Source: Rhizobium sp. BK316
GTDB taxonomy: Bacteria > Pseudomonadota > Alphaproteobacteria > Rhizobiales > Rhizobiaceae
Length of the DNA: 64,000 bases
NCBI RefSeq assembly: GCF_014193695.1
Contig: NZ_JACHZR010000001.1
Coordinates: forward strand, 409,309 to 473,308
Direction of reading: 5' to 3'
Part shown: positions 54,173 to 62,693 of the stretch, in pieces
Layout of the letters: each line of letters opens with the position of its first letter
How positions within the stretch are numbered: the stretch's first letter is position 1
The notes under the pieces: model-generated
The model's input: only the letters and a program-made list of their open reading frames with translations
Databases searched by the model: none
What the model was told of the DNA's origin: nothing
Position numbers and translations under genes: made by a program

Positions 54173-55711
54173 ATGACCCTTTCCGAACCGCTTCTGCGCC
54201 TGGAAGGCATATCGAAGCGTTATGGTGGCGCGATTGCGCTGAAGGAAGCCAATATCGCTGTTCGACCGGGCGCGATCCACGCCGTGCTCGGTGAAAACGG
54301 CGCGGGAAAATCGACCCTCATCAAGATCATGGCCGGTGTGGTGACGCCAGATGAAGGGCGCATGCTGCTGGACGGAAATGAAGTCTCCTTCGCCTCGCCG
54401 GCTGCCGCCAATGCCGCCGGTATTGTCTGTGTTTTCCAGGAGCTGTCGCTCATTCCCGATCTTTCGGTGGCCGACAACATCGTCATCAGCAATCCGCCGC
54501 TGCGTTTCGGCATGATCGATCGCAAAAGACAGCGCCAGATTGCCGAGGCGGCACTTGCCCGCGCTGGAGCAGCCGATATCCATCCGTCGTCCCTCGTCAA
54601 GGACCTGCCGCTTTCCCGCCGGCAGATGGTGGAGATCGCCAAGGCGCTTGCCCGCAAACCGCGGCTGATGATCCTCGATGAGGCGACCTCGGCGCTCACC
54701 CAATCGGATGTCGAGAAGGTTTTCGGGGTGCTGAAACAGCTGCGTGCCGAGGGCATGGCGCTGATCTATATTTCCCATCGCATGCATGAGATCGCGCAAC
54801 TGGCTGATGACTGCACGGTTTTCCGAAATGGCCGCAGCATCGAATCCTATCCCGCCGGCACCAAGACTGATCAGCAGGTCGTGGAGCTGATGATCGGACG
54901 CGAATATACCCATGTCTTTCCACCCAAGCCGCTGCGATCGAAGGCAGACGCGCCGGTTCTGTCCTGCCGCGACCTCTCCTGGGGAGACCGGCTTTCCGGA
55001 ATCGATTTCGATGTCCGGCCTGGTGAAATCATCGGTTTCGGTGGGCTGGACGGGCAGGGGCAGCGCGAATTGCTCCTGGCGCTTTTCGGCGTGCTGCGTG
55101 ACCTGAAGGGCGAAGTGGCAGTCGATGGCCGGCCGGTAAGGTTGAAGAGCCCCGGCGCGGCAAAATCCGGCGAGATCTCCATGGCGCTGATCCCGGAGGA
55201 CCGCAAGACCGAGGGGTTGATGCTGCCGATGACGGTGCGCGAAAACCTGTCGATCGCAGCCCTTGATCGCGTTTCGCGCAACGGCGTGATCGACCGCGCA
55301 GCCGAGCTTCGGGAAATCGACGAACTTCTGAAGCTGCTGGCCATCAAGGCTGCGACGATCGACATGCCCGTCGCCTCATTGTCCGGCGGCAACCAGCAGA
55401 AAGTCGTGATCGCCAAATGGCTGATGAACCGCCCACGCATCATTCTGCTCAACGACCCGACCCGCGGCATCGATGTCGGTACCAAGCAGGAGATCTACGC
55501 TTTGCTGCGCAAGCTTGCCGACGCGGGTGCGGCCATCATCTTCTATTCGACCGACTATGACGAATTGGTCGGCTGCTGCGACCGTGTGTTGGTCATGTAT
55601 GATGGCAGTATCATCCGCATTCTTGAAGGAGACGAGATCAACGAGCGCGAGCTGGTGAGCGCCGCCCTCAACATCGGCGCCGCAGAGGCGCAGCAAAGGA
55701 TGGCCCAATGA
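54173..55711 (+). CDS. Sugar ABC transporter, duplicated ATPase (RbsA type)
   Basis: A 512-residue protein with two ATPase domains. The first has Walker [10 protein letters not shown] (residues 40-48), signature LPLSRRQMVEIAKALA (usual Ser-Gly replaced by Ser-Arg, as in many RbsA N-domains) and Walker B LMILDEATSAL. The second has degenerate P-loop GGLDGQGQRELLLALFG and a canonical LSGGNQQKVVIAKWL. It energises the two permeases that follow, overlapping the first by 4 bp. Confidence 0.93.
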   Translation: MTLSEPLLRLEGISKRYGGAIALKEANIAVRPGAIHAVLGENGAGKSTLIKIMAGVVTPDEGRMLLDGNEVSFASPAAANAAGIVCVFQELSLIPDLSVADNIVISNPPLRFGMIDRKRQRQIAEAALARAGAADIHPSSLVKDLPLSRRQMVEIAKALARKPRLMILDEATSALTQSDVEKVFGVLKQLRAEGMALIYISHRMHEIAQLADDCTVFRNGRSIESYPAGTKTDQQVVELMIGREYTHVFPPKPLRSKADAPVLSCRDLSWGDRLSGIDFDVRPGEIIGFGGLDGQGQRELLLALFGVLRDLKGEVAVDGRPVRLKSPGAAKSGEISMALIPEDRKTEGLMLPMTVRENLSIAALDRVSRNGVIDRAAELREIDELLKLLAIKAATIDMPVASLSGGNQQKVVIAKWLMNRPRIILLNDPTRGIDVGTKQEIYALLRKLADAGAAIIFYSTDYDELVGCCDRVLVMYDGSIIRILEGDEINERELVSAALNIGAAEAQQRMAQ

Positions 55712-56703
55712 GCAGGCAGGTGACTGGTGAATGGCGCTACCGATACGTTCAGCAGAAGGGTACGCTCTTTGCGGCGCTTCTCTTCATCCTGATGTTCATT
55801 CTCTATGTCTCGAACCATCCGGCCGGCTTTACGCCCAATGTGGTTCAGACGGCCGCCAACAAGGCGACGCTACTCGCTTTCGTGGCGATGGCGCAGTGTT
55901 TCGTGGTCATTACATCAGGCATCGATCTGTCGGTCGGCATGATCCTCGTCCTGTGCAATTGCCTCGCCTCATGGCTTGTGGTCGGCACGCCGCTGCAGAC
56001 CGGGCTTGGCATAATTGCCGTGTTGCTGACGGGGCTCGCCTGCGGTCTGCTGAACGGGCTCGTCATCATCTTCGGCAGGTTGCAACCGATCGTCACCACG
56101 ATCGCGACAAGCGCGGTTTTCTACGGTCTGGCGTTGTTGCTGAGGCCAACGCCCGGCGGCTCGGTGAATGAGGATCTCGCCGATGCTTTCACCTCGAAGT
56201 TCTTCGGTCTGATACCGGCAAGCCTCGTGGTGCTCGCTCTCGTCGTCCTGGTGATTTGGATACCCTTCAGCCGATCGGTGCTCGGCCGCACCGCCTATGC
56301 CGTCGGATCGGCAGAAAATGCCGCCTATATGTCGGCCATGCCGGTGAAGCGTGCAAAGCTTGCGGCTTACGCGCTGGCTGGCCTGCTGTCAGCGATCGGC
56401 GGGCTTTATCTGACCTTCTTCTCCTATACGGGTGAGGCGGCCTTTGCGAGCGGCAACGCCTATACGCTCTATTCGATTGCGGCGGTGGTGCTCGGCGGCG
56501 TTTCTCTGGCGGGCGGCAAGGGAAGCGCTGTCGGCGCAGTTTTTGGCGCACTGGCCTTCCGCACCATCGGCGACCTTCTGTTCGTCTTCGATCTCGATCC
56601 GCTCTGGCAGCCACTCTTCCAGGGTGTGGTGCTGATGCTGGCAGTCAGCGTCGGCTGCATCGGCCTATCACGGGTTCGCAATCGTCTGGAGTGGTTCCAA
56701 TGA
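55708..56703 (+). CDS. Sugar ABC permease (RbsC type), first
   Basis: A 331-residue permease with about ten membrane helices. TSGIDLSVGMILVLCNCLAS and GRTAYAVGSAENAAYMSAMP are the RbsC family blocks, the latter being the cytoplasmic loop for the ATPase. ATGA overlaps link it to the ATPase and to the next permease. Confidence 0.93.
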   Translation: MSRQVTGEWRYRYVQQKGTLFAALLFILMFILYVSNHPAGFTPNVVQTAANKATLLAFVAMAQCFVVITSGIDLSVGMILVLCNCLASWLVVGTPLQTGLGIIAVLLTGLACGLLNGLVIIFGRLQPIVTTIATSAVFYGLALLLRPTPGGSVNEDLADAFTSKFFGLIPASLVVLALVVLVIWIPFSRSVLGRTAYAVGSAENAAYMSAMPVKRAKLAAYALAGLLSAIGGLYLTFFSYTGEAAFASGNAYTLYSIAAVVLGGVSLAGGKGSAVGAVFGALAFRTIGDLLFVFDLDPLWQPLFQGVVLMLAVSVGCIGLSRVRNRLEWFQ

Positions 56704-57683
56704 GTGAGGATGCTTCCGCCATGCGGCAAATTCCGTTACCCACCCGGCTGCGCGGTATCGACCCGGCGGTAGCGATCGCCTTCGGCTGCATCATCCTGCT
56801 GCTTTTCGGCGGCTCGCTCTATTCCTCCAATTTTCTGTCCCCGGATTACCTGATGCAGCAGTTGAAGGTTGCCTCTTTCCTCGGCGTCATTGCCACCGGC
56901 ATGATGGCGGTCATCCTGCTTGGACAGATCGACCTGTCGGTGCCCTGGGTGGTGACAACGGGGGCGATGATGGCATGCGCCGCCACCGCTTATGGGACGA
57001 CAGGCGCGGTTCTCGCAATTCCCTTCGGCATTCTCTGTGGTGCTGCAATCGGCCTCATCAACGGCATTGCAGTTGCCTATCTGCGCATCCCCTCGATGAT
57101 CATCACGCTCGCTACCAATGCGGTCGCTCAAGGCCTGATGGTGGTCTATACGGGCGGCTTCTCGCCGCAGGATTCGGCCTCCGCTGCCATGCGCTTCCTG
57201 GCAACGGGCTACACCATACCGGGGCTTCCGAACGGAGTTCTGGTGTGGCTCCTCGTCGGTCTGTTCGCCGTGTTCCTTTTGACGCGCACGACCTTCGGCC
57301 GGGCGCTCTATGCGATCGGCAACCGCGAACGCGCCGCCTACATGTCCGGCATCAATACGCGCAGGATCACCCTTCTGGCCTTCATCATTTCAGGCGGCCT
57401 TAGTGCACTCGGCGGTGTGCTTCTTGCCGGTTATGCTTCGAAAGCCTCCCAGTCCATGGGCGACGCATATCTCCTACCCTCAATCGCCGCCGTGGTGCTC
57501 GGTGGCACCCATGTTCTTGGCGGCAAGGGCTCCTATCTCGGAACCGTCGCCGGCGTCATCCTGATCACGCTGCTGCAGTCGATCCTCTCAGTCATGCAGA
57601 TCGAAGAGGCTGGTCGCCAGCTGATCTATGGTGCTGTCATCATCGGTATGCTGCTGCTTTACGGGCGGCAAAAGGTCTCGTGA
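56700..57683 (+). CDS. Sugar ABC permease (RbsC type), second
   Basis: A 327-residue RbsC-type permease. LLGQIDLSVPWVVTTGAMMA and RALYAIGNRERAAYMSGINT are the family motifs. Two different permeases imply a heterodimeric channel. The start at 56700 overlaps the previous stop by 4 bp. It is the last gene of this operon; no terminator is obvious. Confidence 0.93.
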   Translation: MSEDASAMRQIPLPTRLRGIDPAVAIAFGCIILLLFGGSLYSSNFLSPDYLMQQLKVASFLGVIATGMMAVILLGQIDLSVPWVVTTGAMMACAATAYGTTGAVLAIPFGILCGAAIGLINGIAVAYLRIPSMIITLATNAVAQGLMVVYTGGFSPQDSASAAMRFLATGYTIPGLPNGVLVWLLVGLFAVFLLTRTTFGRALYAIGNRERAAYMSGINTRRITLLAFIISGGLSALGGVLLAGYASKASQSMGDAYLLPSIAAVVLGGTHVLGGKGSYLGTVAGVILITLLQSILSVMQIEEAGRQLIYGAVIIGMLLLYGRQKVS

Positions 57684-57689
57684 CGAAAC

Positions 57690-57975
57690 TCAACTTTTGG
57701 CTTCGTCCAGGCGACTGATTGCCTTGACGTTTTCGGCCAAAGGCCCGTTCGGATAGAAGCTGGAGGCAAGGTAGGTGTCGACGATCGCGTTGGAGCGTTC
57801 GGGGCCGACCGCGCGCCCATATTCGCCATTACAACCTTCCGGACAATCTTCTGCGACGCGTCGGCATAGAAGCCCGGCTCGCTCAGATCCGTGACCGTGA
57901 TGCTTGCTTCCGGTCAGGTGAGAGGTGATGACATCGACCAGCGGTTTGCCGGTGCTGTCGGTCCTGATGCTGTTT
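57690..57975 (-). pseudogene. Frameshifted remnant of an unidentified gene
   Basis: On the minus strand a protein-like sequence is spread over two frames. One frame gives STGKPLVDVITSHLTG and, later, GRAVGPERSNAIVDTYLAS with an ending LAENVKAISRLDEAKS. The part between reads sensibly only in another frame (ITVTDLSEPGFYADASQKIV). Two frame changes within 290 bp and no start indicate a decayed gene end. The family is not certain; it might be the C-terminus of a periplasmic binding protein. It lies between the two importer operons in a 550-bp stretch without intact genes. Confidence 0.45.
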
Positions 57976-58118
57976 TCAGTGCGTGTTTCCTTTCGGCTCT
58001 TCGATTTTCTGTCGGCCCTCATTCATGCGGCTATGTCGCCTTGAGCCTGTAAAAACGGCCTTTTTCGGTGTCGTTCCGGCTCTCGATGTGCCCTGCCATT
58101 TATATGATTAGGCGTTAC

Positions 58119-58147
58119 TTGACATTTGTCGAATGAGAATCGAATAT
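58119..58147 (+). promoter_or_regulatory. Possible promoter of the second sugar/polyol operon
   Basis: TTGACA (58119-58124) and GAATAT (58142-58147) are 17 bp apart, about 90 bp before the ATPase start. The -35 box is part of GACATTTGTC, a small dyad. No dedicated regulator gene is adjacent. Confidence 0.5.
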
Positions 58148-58235
58148 TGTCAGCATCGACATCGGGCGGAGGTTTTCAGGTGTCGATTGGCGCGCTGTAT
58201 GGCGCTCGCCAAGTGCATGCGTGGAGGAGACGGAC

Positions 58236-59714
58236 GTGGAATTTCTGCTGGAAGTGGAGGGGCTCAAGAAGTCCTTTGGCGGTGTCGCAGCCCTGCGTGA
58301 CGGCCGCTTTCAGCTTCGCGCCGGCTCGGTCCATGCGCTGTGCGGCGGCAATGGCGCCGGCAAGTCGACCTTCCTCAAGATCCTGATGGGCATTCACAAG
58401 TGTGATGCCGGCTCGATCCGCCGTCGTGGCCAGGAGGTGGATTTTTCGAGTCCTGCAGACGCGCTTGCCTCCGGTATTGCCATCATCGAGCAGGAGCTGA
58501 GCCCGGTTCCACATATGACCGTCGCCGAGAACATCTATCTCGGCCGAGAACCGTCAGCTCGTTTCGGCGGCATCGATTTTCGCAGCATGAACCGGGCGGC
58601 GCAGAAGCTGCTCGACGAGCTGGAATTCGATATCCGCGCCACCCAATACATGATGAACCTTTCGGTCGCGCAGATGCAACTGGTGGAGATCACCAAGGCG
58701 CTCAGCCACGATGCCGAAGTCATCTTCATGGACGAGCCGACATCGGCCATCGGCGAGCGTGAAGCCCAGCAACTCTTCGCGGCGATCCGCCGCCTGCAGG
58801 CGCAGGGACGCGGCATCGTCTACGTTTCCCATCGCCTCTCGGAAATTTTCCAGATCGCCGATTCCTACACGGTCTTCCGCGACGGCTCCTTCGTCGGTGC
58901 TGGCGCCTTGTCGGAAATCGACCGGCCGAGCCTGATCCGCATGATCGTCGGACGGGAACTTGCCGAAGAATATATCAAGACTAATACACCGACGTCGGAT
59001 ATTGGTCTCGAGGTCAATGCGCTCTCCTGCCCGAACAAGATCGAGGATATTTCCTTTGCCGCCCATAAGGGCGAGATCTTCGGCATTTACGGGCTCATGG
59101 GCTCTGGCCGCACCGAGATTTTCAACTGCCTCTTTGGCCTCGACAAACCGTCTGCAGGGCGCATCTCGGTCGATGGTGCGGCGATCTCGGTTGCAAAGCC
59201 ATCGGATGCGATGGCCCATGGTCTGGCGCTGGTTACTGAAGACCGCAAGCAGACGGGCCTCAATCTCTCGGATTCCGTTCGCGCCAATATCTGCATGGCG
59301 AGCCTGCCTGAGCTGAGCCCAGCCTTTTCCATGGATCATGCAAAGGAAGTGGATGCCAGTAGGCGCATGCGCGAGCAGTTTCAGATCAAGGCAGCGCGTG
59401 ACACCATGCCGGTGTCTGGCCTTTCCGGCGGCAACCAGCAGAAGGTCGTTCTCGGCAAATGGTTCCTGCGCAACCCTAAGGTCCTGCTGTTGGATGAGCC
59501 GACACGCGGTGTCGATGTCGGCGCCAAGCGGGAAATCTATCGCATCATCTGCGACTTCGCCGAAGGCGGCGGTACCGTGGTGATGATCTCATCGGAAATC
59601 GACGAAGTTCTCGGCATGTCGGACCGCATCATGGTGATGCGCGGCGGCAGGAGCGCCGGAATATACAGCCGGGAGGAGACGAATGCCCAATCACTCGTCC
59701 ACCTATCAACCTGA
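58236..59714 (+). CDS. Sugar/polyol ABC transporter, duplicated ATPase (RbsA type)
   Basis: A 492-residue double ATPase. The first Walker A is GGNGAGKST (residues 37-45), with Gly where most have Glu in second place. The signature is LSVAQMQLVEITKAL and Walker B VIFMDEPTSAIGE. The second domain has a degenerate P-loop (GLMGSGRTEIFNCLFG) and LSGGNQQKVVLGKWF. The start GTG at 58236 has GGAGGAG seven bases upstream; a GTG at 58221 overlaps that site. It heads an operon with permease, receptor, dehydrogenase and kinase genes. Confidence 0.92.
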   Translation: MEFLLEVEGLKKSFGGVAALRDGRFQLRAGSVHALCGGNGAGKSTFLKILMGIHKCDAGSIRRRGQEVDFSSPADALASGIAIIEQELSPVPHMTVAENIYLGREPSARFGGIDFRSMNRAAQKLLDELEFDIRATQYMMNLSVAQMQLVEITKALSHDAEVIFMDEPTSAIGEREAQQLFAAIRRLQAQGRGIVYVSHRLSEIFQIADSYTVFRDGSFVGAGALSEIDRPSLIRMIVGRELAEEYIKTNTPTSDIGLEVNALSCPNKIEDISFAAHKGEIFGIYGLMGSGRTEIFNCLFGLDKPSAGRISVDGAAISVAKPSDAMAHGLALVTEDRKQTGLNLSDSVRANICMASLPELSPAFSMDHAKEVDASRRMREQFQIKAARDTMPVSGLSGGNQQKVVLGKWFLRNPKVLLLDEPTRGVDVGAKREIYRIICDFAEGGGTVVMISSEIDEVLGMSDRIMVMRGGRSAGIYSREETNAQSLVHLST

Positions 59715-60759
59715 CCAAGGTCAGCGCATTCGTCCGGCGGCAGAGGAGCAGGCAGTGTCAGTGAGTGAGAACAAGAGTGTGGGCGGTTGGTTCAAGACGG
59801 AGCAGCGGCGTCTGATCTTGCAGGAATACGGCATCTTTCTTGCTTTTCTGCTCCTGGTCGTTATCCTGTCGTTCTCGAACGAGTTCTTCCTGACCGGCGG
59901 CAATATTTCCAACGTGCTGCTGCAGACGTCCATCAACGGCGTGCTGGCGATCGGCATGACCTTCGTGATTCTCACACGTGGCATCGACCTCTCGGTCGGC
60001 TCGGTCGTGGCGCTCGCCGGCATCGTCAGCGCCAGTTTTGCCACCACTTCGGAAACGGCCGGTGTCATCGGTTCGCCCTATCCGGTCGCCATCGGCCTGC
60101 TGGTCGGCGTGCTCGTCGGCATCATCTGCGGCTCGATCTCCGGCGCGATCGTCTCTCGCTTCTCGGTACCTGCCTTCGTCGCCACGCTCGGCATGCTCTC
60201 GGCTGCTCGCGGCATGACGCTGATCTATGGCGGCGGCCGTCCGGTTCCCGCGCTTACACCCGCCTTCCGCTGGATCGGCACTGGTGATGTGTTCGGCATT
60301 CCCGCGCCGGTCATCGTGCTCGCGGTCGTCTTTGCGGTCTCCTGGTGGATCCTCAACCGTACGCGGTTCGGCCGCTATATCTACGCCGTCGGCGGCAATC
60401 CGCATGCGGCCAAGACCTCAGGCATCAACACCGACCGAATCCGCTTCACCGTCTATGTCATCTCCGGCGGCCTGGCAGGGCTGGCAGGCATCCTGCTCAG
60501 CGCCCGCACCGGTTCGGGTCTGCCGCAGGCTGGCGTCGCGTATGAACTGGATGCGATCGCGGCAGTCGTCATCGGCGGTACGAGCCTTTCCGGAGGCGTC
60601 GGCCGCGTAACGGGAACGTTGATCGGCGCCCTCATCATTGGCGTCATGAACAACGGTCTCGATCTGATGGGTATCCAGTCCTACTACCAGCAGGTCCTGA
60701 AGGGTGCCCTCATCGTCGGCGCCGTCATGCTCGACCAGAAACGAAATTTCGGAGCCTGA
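59683..60759 (+). CDS. Sugar/polyol ABC permease (RbsC type)
   Basis: A 358-residue permease with a soluble N-terminus of about 45 residues, then eight to ten helices. ILTRGIDLSVGSVVALAGIV and GRYIYAVGGNPHAAKTSGIN are the RbsC signatures. The ATG at 59683 has GGGAGGAG upstream and overlaps the ATPase gene by 32 bp. Only one permease gene is present here, so the channel should be a homodimer, unlike the neighbouring importer. Confidence 0.92.
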   Translation: MPNHSSTYQPDQGQRIRPAAEEQAVSVSENKSVGGWFKTEQRRLILQEYGIFLAFLLLVVILSFSNEFFLTGGNISNVLLQTSINGVLAIGMTFVILTRGIDLSVGSVVALAGIVSASFATTSETAGVIGSPYPVAIGLLVGVLVGIICGSISGAIVSRFSVPAFVATLGMLSAARGMTLIYGGGRPVPALTPAFRWIGTGDVFGIPAPVIVLAVVFAVSWWILNRTRFGRYIYAVGGNPHAAKTSGINTDRIRFTVYVISGGLAGLAGILLSARTGSGLPQAGVAYELDAIAAVVIGGTSLSGGVGRVTGTLIGALIIGVMNNGLDLMGIQSYYQQVLKGALIVGAVMLDQKRNFGA

Positions 60760-60853
60760 GCTCATCAGCAGAAATTCGGGGCAGGCGGCTCGTTCGCCCC
60801 GTCCGACAGGCAAGCCATGCCGGCAGCCTAAACCCAAGTGGAGGAAACTGAAA

Positions 60854-61840
60854 ATGAAAAATCTTCTGATTGCGCTTGCTTCGGCAACGGCGCTGCTGGC
60901 GACGTCGGCCGCAGCCCAGGAAAAGATCAAGATCGGCGCAGCCCCCTACGGCTTGAACGCGGAGTTCATGCAGATCTGGACAGCAGCCTTGCAGGATCAC
61001 CCGGCTGTCAAGAGCGGTGAAGTCGAACTGACGGTTTTCGATGGCCGCTATGACGCACTGGTCCAGCAGGATCAGTTCAAGACCATGATCACCCAGAAAT
61101 ATAATGCCATCATCTTCGCACCGATCGACGTCGATGCTGGTGCATCTGCCGTTCAGTCCGCGGTCGATGCCGGCATTCCGGTCATCGGCTCCAACACCCG
61201 CGTCAATTCCGACCAGCTGACCTCCTATGTCGGATCCGACGATACCGTGTCCGGCTATCTGGAAGCCAAGAGCGTTCTGGACAAGATCGGTTGCAAGGGA
61301 AATGTCGTCATCATCGAAGGTCCGGTCGGCCAGTCTGCGCAGATCCAGCGCCTGCAAGGCAACAAGAAGGCGCTTGCCGAGTGCCCAGATGTGAAGGTTC
61401 TCGAAGACCAGACAGCGAACTGGTCGCGCGCGGAGGCCCAGACGCTGATGGAGAACTGGCTGACGGCTCACCCGAACCAGATCAACGGCATTATCGGCCA
61501 GAACGATGAAATGGCGCTTGGCGCCATCGAGGCGATCAAGGCCGCCGGCCTCGACGTCAAGAGCTTTGCCATTGCCGGTATCGACGGCGTCACCGATGCG
61601 CTGCGTGCGGCCAAGGCCGGCGAGATGACCTCGATCCTTCAGGATGCCCGCGCCCAGGCGCAAGGTGCTTTGGATCTCGCGATCTTCAATGCCAAGAAAG
61701 GCAACTACAAGCCGGAATCCGATATCTGGACCACTTACAAGGATATGCCTTGGAACGACGGCAAGGATAAGACCTATAATGTTCCGTGGACCCCGGTGAC
61801 GGCTGAAAACGTCGACAAGCTGCTCTCCACGCGCAAATAA
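60854..61840 (+). CDS. Sugar/polyol ABC transporter substrate-binding protein
   Basis: A 328-residue receptor with a Sec signal (LLIALASATALLATSAAAQE, cut near residue 22). The ligand domain is type I, with FDGRYDALVQQDQFKTMITQ and IFAPIDVDAGASAVQSAVDA. The start at 60854 has GGAGGAA upstream. In an operon with a polyol dehydrogenase and a dihydroxyacetone-type kinase, a C4 or C5 sugar alcohol is the likely ligand. Confidence 0.9.
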   Translation: MKNLLIALASATALLATSAAAQEKIKIGAAPYGLNAEFMQIWTAALQDHPAVKSGEVELTVFDGRYDALVQQDQFKTMITQKYNAIIFAPIDVDAGASAVQSAVDAGIPVIGSNTRVNSDQLTSYVGSDDTVSGYLEAKSVLDKIGCKGNVVIIEGPVGQSAQIQRLQGNKKALAECPDVKVLEDQTANWSRAEAQTLMENWLTAHPNQINGIIGQNDEMALGAIEAIKAAGLDVKSFAIAGIDGVTDALRAAKAGEMTSILQDARAQAQGALDLAIFNAKKGNYKPESDIWTTYKDMPWNDGKDKTYNVPWTPVTAENVDKLLSTRK

Positions 61841-61848
61841 TCCTCCCT

Positions 61849-61872
61849 GGGGCGGGATGAAGATCCCGCCCC
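61849..61872 (+). other. Intercistronic hairpin behind the polyol receptor gene
   Basis: A perfect 10-bp stem (GGGGCGGGAT / ATCCCGCCCC) closed by GAAG starts 8 bp after the receptor stop and 28 bp before the dehydrogenase start. There is no T-run, so it is more likely a 3'-end stabiliser than a terminator. Confidence 0.75.
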
Positions 61873-61900
61873 ATATCCCAGACAGATCGAGAACAGAGCC

Positions 61901-62671
61901 ATGACTGACTCCAAACAGGTTGACCTGAACTTTTCGCTGAGCGGCAAGGTCGCTCTGGTCACGGGCGGCGCATCCGGTATCGGCAGCGCCATTGCATCCG
62001 CCATGGCTGCCAAAGGCGCCGTCGTTGCCGTCATCGACATCAATGAATCGGTGGCACGGGCCAAAGCTGAAGAACTCGGCAATGGCGCGAAATCCTTCGT
62101 CTGCGACGTGTCCGATCCGCAGTCCGTCGAAAAAGTGGTTGCCGATGTCGAGACTGCGTTCGGCCATATCGATATCGCCGTCAACAGCGCCGGTGTCGTC
62201 ATGCTCGCCCCTGCAGAAGAACTCAGCCTCGATGCATGGGACAAGACCATCGCCATCAACCTGAAGGGCACGTTCCTGGTGTCCCAGGCTGCCGGCCGCG
62301 CCATGATCAAGGCGGGCAGGGGCGGCAAGATCATCAACATGGCTTCCCAGGCCGGCACTGTCGCCATCGATCAGCATGTTGCCTATTGTGCATCGAAGTT
62401 CGGCGTCATCGGTCTTTCCAAGACGCTTGCTGCCGAATGGGGAAAGCACGGCATCAACGTCAACACGATCTCTCCAACTGTCGTTCTGACCGATCTCGGC
62501 AGGAAGGCATGGGATGGCCCGCGCGGTGAGGCGCTGAAACAGCGCATCCCGTCCGGACGCTTCGCGTTCCCTGAGGAGATTGCTGCGGCGGCGGTATTTC
62601 TCGCCTCCAACGGCGCCGATATGATCAATGGCGCGGACCTTCTGGTCGACGGTGGCTACACCATTATCTGA
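61901..62671 (+). CDS. SDR polyol dehydrogenase (GolD/DthD-like)
   Basis: A 256-residue classical SDR. The nucleotide site is TGGASGIGSA (residues 21-30), and the catalytic set S149, Y162 and K166 (AYCASKFG) is complete. An Asp at the end of strand two (VIDINES) points to NAD. It resembles D-threitol and D-arabinitol dehydrogenases. With a DhaK/DhaL kinase next to it, oxidation of a tetritol to erythrulose, then phosphorylation, is a good model. The sugar itself is inferred. Confidence 0.82.
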   Translation: MTDSKQVDLNFSLSGKVALVTGGASGIGSAIASAMAAKGAVVAVIDINESVARAKAEELGNGAKSFVCDVSDPQSVEKVVADVETAFGHIDIAVNSAGVVMLAPAEELSLDAWDKTIAINLKGTFLVSQAAGRAMIKAGRGGKIINMASQAGTVAIDQHVAYCASKFGVIGLSKTLAAEWGKHGINVNTISPTVVLTDLGRKAWDGPRGEALKQRIPSGRFAFPEEIAAAAVFLASNGADMINGADLLVDGGYTII

Positions 62672-62693
62672 CGCGCGGTAGATAGGAGTTATA

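Noticed and set aside
52952-54913. 650-codon minus-strand frame opposite the sugar receptor and ATPase genes
   Set aside because: Antisense of two well supported genes; no recognisable motif and no ribosome site.
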